DNA of 64,000 bases from the NCBI RefSeq assembly GCF_947507565.1, contig NC_089176.1, positions 3,534,001 to 3,598,000 of the forward strand, read 5' to 3'. The notes under the pieces are model-generated. The model was not told the DNA's origin. It was given only the letters and a program-made list of their open reading frames with translations, and made no database searches. The stretch's first letter is position 1. Each line of letters starts with the position of its first letter. Both the position numbers and the translations under genes were made by a program. Below are positions 1 through 9,800 of this stretch, piece after piece. The stretch is from Oscarella lobularis (Eukaryota > Porifera > Homoscleromorpha > Homosclerophorida > Oscarellidae).

Positions 1-574
1 GAACAGCCCGGAGTTGACCCTTAGAATCAACCCTCCACACACAGCACATACCATCCTAAGTCAAAATAAAGTGAGCAAAAAAATACAAACAATAGTTCAA
101 TAATTATTGAATCAAAATTATAATTTTTTTTCTTACCTCGTCCAGTGAGACGAGTCTGTGCCCGTTGGGATGCCAGTCGAGGCGTAAGACGGCTCTCCGA
201 TGAACGGCGACGATTTCGTCGAGCTGACGATCGTGATCGTTCCACGCCGTAATTTCGCCGTTTTCCCATCCGGCGACGAGCGTGCGTCGCTTGGGATGCC
301 ACGCCAGCGACGTGACGGGATGGGCGCGTTGCAGCGACGAACCGTCGACGTGTTCGCCCTTCGGAAAAGAGAAATTTGCATTACGGGACATTCTTGCGAG
401 GTTCTACGTTCGCACTTCGTCCAAATAGAGATTCACTGCGCCTTCGACGTCGCCGCTAGATCGTTCGTGTCGCGACGCGACGGCGAGAATCGCCTGGTTG
501 CTGTGCCATGCGATATTGATCGCCGTTCCGGCGCCGGGTGGCGATTCGATCTTGTGATCGAAGTAGACGGCCAT
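1..574 (-). CDS. IFT140: IFT140, N-terminal exons (partial; rest lies beyond base 1)
   Basis: Intraflagellar transport protein 140, a core IFT-A subunit for retrograde transport in cilia. Exon 1 is 574-416 (53 codons, beginning MAVYFDHKIESPPGAG), exon 2 is 358-137 (74 codons) and a third exon starts near 19 and leaves the window. Introns are 57 and about 117 nt with GT/AG ends. The residues match the start of the first WD40 propeller of animal IFT140: a short DHKIE opening, then blocks such as SLAWHPKRRTLVAGWENGEI and RLDWHPNGHRLVSLDE. Only about 130 residues are present, so the second propeller and TPR region cannot be judged. The exon 3 acceptor is the least certain point. It is divergent from DECR2 with a 181-bp gap. 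Confidence 0.88.
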
Positions 575-755
575 TCGGAGGTGGCTACCGCTTCAGCGGC
601 GAGAGATGCGTTCGTGACGCGTTTGGGAAAGTTGTCGTGGCGTCGAGATGCGGACGTTCGCGACGAGCTGTCACGAAAACCGCTTGGTGTTGGCAGGAAG
701 ATAGCGCGCGTGTATTCGCTCGTCGTTTCCCGGACGATTCGTACTGTAGCGGGCA
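575..755. promoter_or_regulatory. Shared IFT140/DECR2 bidirectional promoter region
   Basis: The 181 bp between the two divergent start codons must contain both 5' leaders and the core promoters. I see no clear TATA box. The call rests on gene arrangement rather than on a recognised factor site. Confidence 0.45.
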
Positions 756-2043
756 ATGAATGAAGACGATACGTGTCTCGAAACCTATAAGCACTTCTTT
801 GCAAGAGACCTGCTACGAAACAAAGTCGCATTTATTACCGGCGGTGGCTCGGGCATATGCTTTCGAATTGCCGAGATCTTCATGAGGTATAGACCGCTTC
901 TTGGTACATTTTACGTAACGGAGAGTTCTGCTTAGACACCAATGCAACGTTGTTATTGCAAGTCGCAAACTAGAAAGGGTCGAATCGGTAAGAAAATGCC
1001 AGAGCTTGTTTGGGAAACTCTAACAGTATCTGTGCATGTAGGCTGCGAAGAAGCTAAGAGATGCTACTGGGCAACGCTGTTTAGCAGTGCAATTGGACGT
1101 CAGAAATGTATTACACAGACAAAGCTAGGGTCTGGGTGATAGTACAGTGTCATTCTGTAGCCAACTGATGTGAATGTTGCAATAGAAAAAGCAATAAAAG
1201 AGTTTGGCAAAATTGACATTTTAGTCAATGGTACAATTTGAGCTTATTCCCTTAATGTTACTTACTGTTTACGTATATAGGTGCAGCTGGCAACTTTCTT
1301 TGTCCTGCGAGCAATCTAACTGCAAATGGATTCAAAACTGGTATCATCTATCCATATTATGCATACGCACATATTATGAACAAAAACTATAGTTATCAGC
1401 ATTGATACATTGGGAACATTTAACGTCTCAAAGGCAATTTATGACAAGTGGATGATGGTAAACTGTTAGAAACGAAAATACAGGTTGGTTCAACCTCATC
1501 TAGGAACACGGGGGAACAATTATCAACATAACAGCAACTTTGCACTACACAGGAGTTCCAATGCAGGTCAAAGAAAATGTAAGCCTTGCACTCCTACTCA
1601 TAAGTTACTTCCTCTTGCAGATGCATGCAGGAGCAGCAAAAGCAGCCATTGGTATAATTATAATAATAGCATTTAATAATAAACAGCATACCGTAGAGGC
1701 TATGTCACGTCACTTGGCAGTGGAATGGGGTCCCAATATCAGAATCAACTGCATTGCCCCAGGACCAATTGAGCGCACCGAAGGCTTTCGACGTCTAGGT
1801 ACACATATAACCGCAGCTTCTTCTGTAGAATGAGTTTATTTTCAAGGTGGAGCGTCCGCTGTAAAAGATGCCTATCAGGAAACAATCCCACTGCAGCGAT
1901 TTGGCACTAGAGAAGAAATTGCCAATGCATGTCTGTATTTTGCCAGCGACGTCTCATCTTACACGACTGGAGCGACTTTGGTCGTTGACGGCGGATCGTG
2001 GATGACGAGTGGAACACCGATGAAGACATTTAGCAAACTATGA
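756..2043 (+). CDS. DECR2: Peroxisomal 2,4-dienoyl-CoA reductase 2
   Basis: NADPH-dependent short-chain dehydrogenase/reductase that helps peroxisomes degrade unsaturated fatty acids. Splicing about nine small exons (the first 756-886, the second from 936, the last ending at 2043) gives a continuous [16 protein letters not shown] near the N-terminus, then [45 protein letters not shown], the [20 protein letters not shown] helix with the active-site lysine, and [18 protein letters not shown]. It ends in SKL, a canonical PTS1 peroxisomal import signal. The start at 756 is the upstream of two overlapping ATGs and is the one in frame. The last glycine of the TGxxxGxG cofactor motif reads Cys (residue 35). 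Confidence 0.93.
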
Positions 2044-2211
2044 CGAAAATGAAATGTTATTGCAGTACTGTAGTTTAGTTATTGCATTGTCGTCGTTCAG
2101 TGTATGGAATGCCTCAAAAAATATATAGACTACAATCACATTGTTTTGGTCATGTGAGTAAGGTAATCATCACAGCCAAATACGGGAGATTCTCTCGAAA
2201 AGAACAAAAAA

Positions 2212-3082
2212 ATGACCGATTCGAAGACTTTCGAATTCGTCGACGGCGACGAGAGCTTGTCGATTTGCACGCGCGAAGTAGGACTTACCTTCAGGTAGAC
2301 TCTTTGAGCTTCAATCTGCCTGCAGATTCTCGACCCGTCTTATGGGATGTACACGTGGCCCTGCGCTCCGGTGCTCGCCCAATTCGTCTGGCATAATCGC
2401 AAACAAGTCGCCGGGAAACGCGTCATCGAGGTTTGGCTGGCGTTCTCAGAGGACGGGAACCTGCAATTTCTCACGTGGTGTCCGTAGTTGGGAGCGGGAA
2501 CTGCGTTGCCCGGCATGGTCGCTTCGAAGTGCGGTGCCGAAGTCGTGCTGACCGATAAAAGTGAGCCTCCCGATTTGCTGGAAAATTGTAGTCGGAGCTG
2601 CAAAATGAATCACCTCGGAGACAATATAAAAATACTTGACATCACGTGGGGGCGATTTAATTCAAATATAATGAATCTTCCGCCAGTGGATTTTATCCTG
2701 GCATCGGATTGCTTTTACAATTCTGACGGTACATGGCACACATATGCGCATAATAAACCTACACTAAATGAAATTATCACAGATTTTGAACCCGTTATTG
2801 CAACAGTCTACTACCTCATGGAAAAAAATCCAGCAGCTCATATGTGGACAACGTACCAAGAACGAAGGTATAGAAAAAAAACCCCTGCCTATGTTTAGTT
2901 TCATTTTTCATTAAATCAGCTCAATGCGATCTATTGCCTACCTGCTAGACAGATGGAACATGAAATCAACAGAGATTCCTCTAAAGGACTTTAACGCGGA
3001 CGACGACTTCATGGCTTCCGCTCACATACCCGCCACAAGCGATATATACTTCTTCGACATCCAATTCAAACACCCGCGATGA
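2212..3082 (+). CDS. METTL23: METTL23-like protein arginine methyltransferase
   Basis: Seven-beta-strand SAM-dependent methyltransferase of the METTL21/METTL23 group; METTL23 is described as a histone arginine methyltransferase. Five exons: a short N-terminal exon (MTDSKTFEFVDGDE...), ILDPSYGMYTWPCAPVLAQF, then the SAM-binding motif I LGAGTALPGMVASKCGAEVV with acidic motif LTDKSEPPDLLE, the post-I block ILASDCFYNSD, VYYLMEKNPAAHMWTTYQER, and a C-terminal exon ending FFDIQFKHPR. YGMYTWPCA and MWTTYQER follow METTL23 closely. The start at 2212 gives the in-frame acidic leader seen in the family. It lies about 170 bp downstream of DECR2 on the same strand. Confidence 0.88.
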
Positions 3083-3161
3083 TATTTTTTAAAAGTCCCG
3101 TTAGACCGTACCAAAAATTTAATTAATCAGATACTATTATCATCATTAAATACAGTCGCCT

Positions 3162-4394
3162 CTATTTCTTCTGCGCAAACGTCAAATCGGCTTCAAGTCG
3201 TAACCGTCGCTGACACGCGCCCATCCCAAACTCCTTCGCGTCGCGCTGCGTCACGCGTAAACGCTCGAACTCACCTGACGCGACCAAAGCTCGTCCTCCC
3301 TCCCAGGCAAACGTCACGGGATCGGGCGGCAACCAGACGCCGACGTCGTACTGCGCCGGCACCAGGGCACGTACGTCACGATAAACGCGCTCGCAAAAGC
3401 CGGGCAAAGCGGCATTGCCGCCAGTAAGAACAATATTCCCGTATAGGTGCGGATGTAGAATCTCTGGAGTCGCCGCTATGGAATGGATAATTGCCTCGGG
3501 TATACCGCACTGCCGTATCCCGATGTCAGACGGCGAGAATAGAAGCTCGGGAACCGAAAAACGTTCGTTTGTAAAACGAATAATTTGATCGTCGGGGTTA
3601 GTCGTCGCACTTCCGGAGGATATATCACGGACGTAGCCGCGACGCGTGCGCGCGAAATCGGGTAGAACGTAGTCGCGCGCAATTGTATTGCGTCGAGGAT
3701 CGCGCGCGCGCGCGACGGCCATGTCCGCGCCGACGTCGAGCGAAACGTAGCAGACGTCCTCCTTCGCCTGATTGATCACGTGCGTCTCGTCCATGACGTT
3801 CAATTGACGATAGGAGACGATGTCTTTGAGATGATTCGTCAGGACTTTGCCGCCGACGTCGATTCGACGCACGGCGTCGCTGATCGGTCGGCCGGCGTAC
3901 GTCGGAACGACGTGCGTGAAGGAGAAGCCCGTGTCGATAACGCACGCGGCGACGGCGGCGGGAAAACGGCGGTGATAGGCGGCGGCGCTCAGGACGGGCG
4001 CCGGGCAGCGAAAGAACGATTTGAACTGGAGTTCTTCGAGTGCGATCTCGTTCAGCGATTCCTGTATCGACGCGAAGTTGAAACACGGTTCGGTGAGTAT
4101 GAATGAATGACTGGTCGGCGTGACGTCACCACTAGCGAATAGCTGAAGCCATATGCGCTTCTCGACGTCCCAGTTGACGAGATAGCCGCGTTGGTGCGGA
4201 TAGACGAAGTAGAGGCCGGAGAGATCGCGACAGTCGTCGATTTGAGTGCCGACGAACGTTCGACGACGTTCGCTTTTCGCTTTCGTAATGCAGTTCGGTG
4301 CGATGCGTGGTCGCGTCGCCGTCGCGATGCCGATTTTCGCCGTAAATGCGCCGTTGTCGAGTACGAGCGTCGAACTGGCTCCGTGAGCCATCAA
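3162..4394 (-). CDS. ACTR6: Actin-related protein 6 (single exon)
   Basis: Nuclear actin-related protein 6, a subunit of the SRCAP/SWR1 complex that deposits H2A.Z. The uninterrupted 410-codon frame is close to the usual length (about 400 aa). Actin-fold signatures appear in order: TLVLDNGAFTAKIG (phosphate loop 1), YLVNWDVEKRIW, EPCFNFASIQESLNEI, VIDTGFSFTHVVP (phosphate loop 2), GGKVLTNHLKDIVSYRQLNV, NQAKEDVCYVS, and NIVLTGGNAALPGFCERV. The QxNVMDETHVINQ block is typical of ARP6. Two Met codons lie at the start (MMAH), so the true start may be 4391. It has no intron although most neighbours do. It is divergent from POP7. Confidence 0.95.
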   Translation of the reverse strand: MMAHGASSTLVLDNGAFTAKIGIATATRPRIAPNCITKAKSERRRTFVGTQIDDCRDLSGLYFVYPHQRGYLVNWDVEKRIWLQLFASGDVTPTSHSFILTEPCFNFASIQESLNEIALEELQFKSFFRCPAPVLSAAAYHRRFPAAVAACVIDTGFSFTHVVPTYAGRPISDAVRRIDVGGKVLTNHLKDIVSYRQLNVMDETHVINQAKEDVCYVSLDVGADMAVARARDPRRNTIARDYVLPDFARTRRGYVRDISSGSATTNPDDQIIRFTNERFSVPELLFSPSDIGIRQCGIPEAIIHSIAATPEILHPHLYGNIVLTGGNAALPGFCERVYRDVRALVPAQYDVGVWLPPDPVTFAWEGGRALVASGEFERLRVTQRDAKEFGMGACQRRLRLEADLTFAQKK

Positions 4395-4520
4395 ATCAAG
4401 CGCCGATTGGCCGTTTTAGGTGGTGAATGACCTAGCCGCGGCGAATTTTCGGTCGGAATGGAATCACGCGCACGTGTGAAGCGTGCTTTATACGTCGCGT
4501 GCGCTAGAGTAGAAAAAACG
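4395..4520. promoter_or_regulatory. Shared ACTR6/POP7 bidirectional promoter region
   Basis: Only 126 bp separate the divergent starts of ACTR6 and POP7. It contains an Ebox-like CACGTG at about 4471. No TATA box is evident. Promoter function is inferred from arrangement. Confidence 0.45.
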
Positions 4521-5276
4521 ATGGCGTCCGCCCCGCCAGTCAAAGGGAAACACTGTAGGACATTGATATGTCGACTTTTCATCCTCTACGACGTATCTAA
4601 TTGAAAGATTCCCATCACAAACGAACGCCGCGTCGGCAATCGACCGAAACGCGCAACGACGTCTACGTGAGCCGATCGAGTAATTTCAAACTCCAGTTAG
4701 AACGTTGCGAGGCTCTTCTCGACAAGGAGTAGGATTGTCTAGGAGGTCTTCTGCATCGTTCAAACTTCGTTCGGGGGTCTAGATTCGACGAGATCGTCAT
4801 CCACGGTCTCGGCGCCGCCGTCAATCGAGCCATTCATCTAGCTCTGCAATTGGAGGAGCGAGGGGCGGGAAAACGCGCTGTGAGTCCGGTGAACCCCTTC
4901 TAGGGGGCCCCTCTTGAAGTTTTCTTTCGAGGTGTCTGCTTCCACGTCAACTGTTGAGCTCGTCGACGATTTTGAAGCGGAAGATGAGGTGAGTGAATGG
5001 GTTCTGATTTCCTGCATTGATCCGGGTTTTTTTGCGCAGGAAGGCTACAGTTACAGCGAAACGAGAAACAACTCGTCTATATCTATCCGCGTGTTGAATC
5101 GACCTGCCAAAGTGACGGAAGCTGTTTCGGTAACAGAGAGTCGAAAAGGTGCTGGTGTCTTGGAGACGGGACAAGACGTTGGCAAGGAGACTGTGGCCTT
5201 GAAAGATGTCGTTGGTAGTAGAGGTTCCTCTAGACGCAAGTCGTCAAAATCAATTGAGACTATGAAGTCTTCCTGA
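4521..5276 (+). CDS. POP7: RNase P/MRP protein subunit POP7 (Rpp20)
   Basis: Small Alba-fold subunit of nuclear RNase P and RNase MRP, which pairs with POP6/Rpp25 to bind RNA. Exon 1 is 4521-4554 (11 codons plus 1 nt). The next exon reads TETRNDVYVSRSSNFKLQLE, then FDEIVIHGLGAAVNRAIHLA, then VSASTSTVELVDDFEAEDE, then YSYSETRNNSSISIRVLNR. These are the four conserved blocks of animal Rpp20. A tail of roughly 60 Ser/Lys-rich residues follows the fold; human Rpp20 ends shortly after the IRV strand, so this extension is unusual. Exon 1 and its phase-1 junction are inferred; the rest is firm. Confidence 0.88.
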
Positions 5277-5414
5277 TTGTTCAGGAGACTTACCTTTTCT
5301 TTCTTTACTTGGGCTTTGCGCTGTTTTGTTTTATGACAACGTATAAAAATACTTTGGTGATTAAGTAATAAAGGTGCTTGCAATTGCACTTGTCTCTCAG
5401 GGTCATCTCTTCCA

Positions 5415-6801
5415 TCACCACCACCAATACCAAACGTCCCGCGAAAGAAAGGCAGCAATGACTCTCTGTTTGCTATTGCAATCCAAGTCAATTTGGAAGC
5501 TAAACGCAGCAATAGACATCCCTTCTGATTGCAAAAACGAATGGCAGTCAATCTGTATTTCAAACACGTTGAAAATTCCGTGAGTGTAGAGAAATTCCAA
5601 AAATCTCTCCTTCATTCTTTTCTTCATTTGATCTGATTGGCACTCATTCGTCATCAAAAATGTAATGTTGTAAACGGTAAGATGAGCACCGCTTCCTGAT
5701 TCATAACCGCCGCTTTCCCATTCATAATTGCCGCTTCCTGATTCATAATCGCCGCTTCCTGATTCATTATAAAAAACAGATTCACAGAGTGAGGTCGATC
5801 CACTCCAACGTTGATCAGCTTCACATGTTCTCGTTGAGGAGCCAATCAACTCGTATCCCTCGTTACATTCAAGAGTGCACGTTGACTTGTACACCGCCGC
5901 TTTGCACTCACCTGTAGCCGTTCCATTGAGAGGAGCAAAAAGATCAGGACACTTAATAGCTTCAGGAAAAGAACTCACGCAGTGTTATAGACGCACAAAA
6001 AGTACTTTTACCTTCACATTGGCCGGAAGATACATTGGCCTTGTGCCCAGCATTGCAGTCACAGGTAAATCCAGAGCCTTCTAGACACGTGCACTTTCCA
6101 TTTGGGCACTCATTGCTGAAACAAGTCTCAGAGCTAATACTACCTATGTCAAACGTGCTACAGGAGTCAATCGTCTTGAACGATCCAATAAAGAATTTGG
6201 GATCAGAGCATAGAGCAATGGTCTCAAATAAATCAATGTCACTCCCACAAAATCCCAGAACAAAAATACTCACGCCGTTGTCTTTGAGCTTGCGAGCGGA
6301 TTCCACAGCAGCTTGATCGGCGTCATTACTGTTCACAAAAATGACAACGATCTTATGACGAATAGACGGTCGCCCCGAACTCAGAATTTCCCAGGCGCGA
6401 CCAATCGCGCAATTCATATCGATGGCCCATTCGCCCGGCTCGTACGAAGTCGTTCGCAGCCATTGCCTCAGCGTGCACTTCGCAAGAGACGAATTTCGAA
6501 TCGAGTCCCAACGACGATCAAAACGGCGAAACTCATACGTAGGGGCCGATTTTAGGACGGAAGCGACTCGAACGCCCTTGGAAGAGATGCTGAATGAACC
6601 GAGGACGACGTCAATGAGCTGAAGTTGCGGTTCGAGTGAACTGGTTCCTCGATCGAGAACAAAGACGACGTCAGCTTCGCCTTCGAGCTGCGGCTTCAGC
6701 GCGCTTAGAAGTCGAGTCTGTAAAGAAGACGATTTCGAAGCGGGTCGTCCTGAACAAGCTACGATTGCGAAAAGAATAGCCAGAGAATTTGCAAGCAACA
6801 T
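5415..6801 (-). CDS. Secreted vWA-EGF-CCP protein with Ser-Gly repeats
   Basis: Two exons, 6801-6012 and 5959-5415, encode about 444 residues. The start at 6801 gives a signal peptide (MLLANSLAILFAIVACSG); the upstream in-frame Met at 6867 would bury it. Order: vWA domain (about residues 45-230), one EGF module (CPNGKCTCLEGSGFTCDC), one CCP/sushi (CPDLFAPLNGTATGECKAA ... RWSGSTSLCE), four 7-residue acidic Ser-Gly units (ESGSGxY type), then an unassigned tail ending in consecutive Trp. The vWA MIDAS is degenerate: the first loop reads DRGTS instead of DxSxS, and the later TDG loop is missing. It looks like the smallest member of the downstream vWA cluster on the same strand. Function unknown; probably matrix or secreted. 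Confidence 0.75.
5685..5770 (-). repeat. 21-bp coding repeat (ESGSGxY units)
   Basis: Four imperfect 21-nt units inside the vWA-EGF-CCP gene encode ESGSGDY, ESGSGNY, EWESGGY and ESGSGAH. Acidic residues next to Ser-Gly dipeptides resemble glycosaminoglycan attachment sites. Confidence 0.8.
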
Positions 6802-6892
6802 CGAACCATAGAACGAGGCCACGTGTGTGTGGTTAGACGTCACGTGGGAACAAAAGAAACAAGACAAAACGACAAACCAATTGAATAATACG

Positions 6893-9800
6893 CTAACCTA
6901 CCCATACGTTCACAGCATACGACTTTTCAGCTCCTCCTTGATCCACAAAGTCTGCTTCGGACATGGATGACATGGAGGAACGAGCTGCGTACGTCACCAT
7001 GCCAACAGGTGCCCCATCCGGCAGAATACTCATCGAAGATCCCGCTGTCGAACACACGGAGATCGACAAGCAACAGCACTGGACTCCTCTTCTGCAACAG
7101 TGAGCAATGTACGAACGAAGAGTGCTTTGTGACGCCGACAGGCAAGATCCAGCCGATATCGTCCTTCCGTTATCAGACCGAGTAAAGCGAATTTCCTTGC
7201 CGTCGACCATCCAAAACGCTTCGGAAATCATATCAGCATTGTCATTCGGATTGACTACGTTTCCAAACGACTGCAAACGATCTTGCCAGAATGTTGATCC
7301 AGACCAGCGAATTGCATCCGCATTTGACAGTCGAGCGACCAGAGTCCAGCCTTCCTCAGTTCTATCCGACATGTCGCAGTAAACTTGAAACGGCTCGACT
7401 CCGGTATGAGGATAGATCCAATAGAAATCACTGCCGCGACTGCAGCCTCTTTGAGCAATATCAGCACAAGAAGAACCTAAATAGTAACCAAGATTTTTTT
7501 CTTTTTTTAAACTCTTCCGCGCATCAAACCTTCTGCATATACGATTCTAAAGTCCTTGCCACTTGACCGGCCAGTTCCCGTCCAGTATCGCAACCAGAAG
7601 CTTCTCCAACGCAGATCGACGACTCGTTGCTCTATCGACCTCGTCAATAAAACCGGTTCATCATTCTGATCTTGATCGCTTGAAATTGGATCCGGAGCAA
7701 TTTCGATGCGACCGTCCAGTCTCAAATTGAAGGAGACGAACGACAGTTGAAGACACTCGTGTTTCGTTATCGTAGGGTTCGGTCTCACGACCCAGTAGCA
7801 GTTAACACCCCTAGGACTTTGTTGCACCGATCGATAATTTGGAGAGAGCACTTGACCTCTGGGTTGAAACGTGGATTCATAACCGCCGCATTCTAGAAAT
7901 ACAATTACGCGCGCGTCAAAAAAAATACACGGTCCATCGTACGCGATTCGGAGAATTTTGCCCAAAATCCCTGCCCTGGTTTGCCAAAGCTGCCCGTCAC
8001 AAAACGAACGTTCAGTCTGTTCGACCTGGCCGTAACCGGACGAGACAGCGATACCGTCGGTCCGCATATTTTGTTCAATAGAGTTCCGAATTCCGCGTGG
8101 CCGTCGCGCACTTCGACGCAGTCGTCTTTCCTCGTGAGCGCGACTCGGTAAAACGAAAGAGTGGCAAACGTTGACGGCGACGACGTCGTAATTCGCCAAA
8201 TGCACTGTAAGTTGTTTTTATACCCAGCCGCATAGCCGGGCGAGAGGATGTCACCAGACGAAGCGGAAAAGTCCTGGCCACAAGTAGTACCTAAATAAAC
8301 GATTTGGTGTATTGATCGAGTGCGTGTGCTAGAAAGCGTTTCCTTACGAACACACTGCGGCATTGTTCCCGTCCACTGCCCCGTGACACATTCGCGGGTA
8401 GTGACACCCAAAAGCCGATAGCCGTACTTGCACGTAAAGGCCACCACCGTCCCGTGAGTTCGCCCCGTTGTCGACATCTCACCATTCATAGGTGGTCTCA
8501 GTTTTCCACATCTTATAACTAAAGAGAGAAGAGAGTTGGTTTATTAATTTTTAGCTATCAGGAATTAATGTATCTTCTTGCTTCTGCACGTCGGTTGCTT
8601 GGCCGACCATCTGCCACTTGCCCTGCAGAGTCGGCTACTTGCTCCAACGCGACTGTAACCATCGTCACACGAATAGTAAACGCTAGAGCCGTACGTGAAT
8701 GTAGAGCCCAACACGCTGCCGTGACGTATTTCGCCCGGCGGACCGCAATTCTTTACTGTCACACACAGCAATCAAATAGGAGTATATATATCTTATGGGA
8801 GTAAACAATCTTCTTACGAATGCACATTGGCTGCTGTCCCGACCACAATCCGTTTGCTTGACAAGATCGAGATGCGGATCCGATCATTCGGTAGCCTCTG
8901 ACGCATCGGAAGCGCACAACATCACTGTAATGACGTCCTTTTCCAATTCTTCTGCCTTTTACAGGAACGTTCAGAATTTGACAAGCAACGGCTACAAACA
9001 ACAATTTCATAAGACTTTATTGCTAAAAAAGTATTAGCTTACGTCGACATTTTGGAACTCGACTGCTCCACCGTCCGGATGCCAAACACACTGCCATCGA
9101 ATTTCCTCTTAGGAAATGTCCGACGTCGCACGAATAGCTTGCAACGAAGTCAAACGAAAATGCTCGGGCGTTTATCGTTCCATTTTGCAGTTGACCGGGA
9201 CTCCCGCACGACACGTCTACGTTTATAGATCGGTTACAACGTATGAAATGCGCTGGTACTCACAGGTGCACGTCGGCTGCTTTCCGCTCCATATTCCGCT
9301 CGCCTGACATTGCCGAGAAGAATCTCCCGTCAATACATTTCCTGGTAAGCAGGCGAACTTGGCCAACGACTGGTATTCGTCTCCGTCGGCGGACATGGTG
9401 CCGTTACGCGGAGCTTTGATGAAACTGCACTTGACCGCTGCAGGGAGAAGAAAAGACGTTAGCGAAGTTTTATCTGACGGTCTGCGCGGCTAGACGCACG
9501 TCTACAAGTGGGAGCGACTCCGCTCCATTCGCCGTTTGCCTGGCAACTTCGTCGGGATGTTCCATTCAAACGATAGCCCTCGTCGCAACTGTAGCGAATT
9601 GTATGAGGAAACGTGAATTCGGTTCCAGTTACGAAGCCTCGATTCGGAGGCCCAGGGTCACCGCAGGGAACGCCTGGACGAAAATAAGAAACAGTAGTAC
9701 AATTTCCTTTTATCTACCTTGGCACGTTGAGTTGTCTTCTGCTAAACCGTAGCCCAATTGACACGAACACTTGTATCCTCCAATTTCATTCTGACACACT

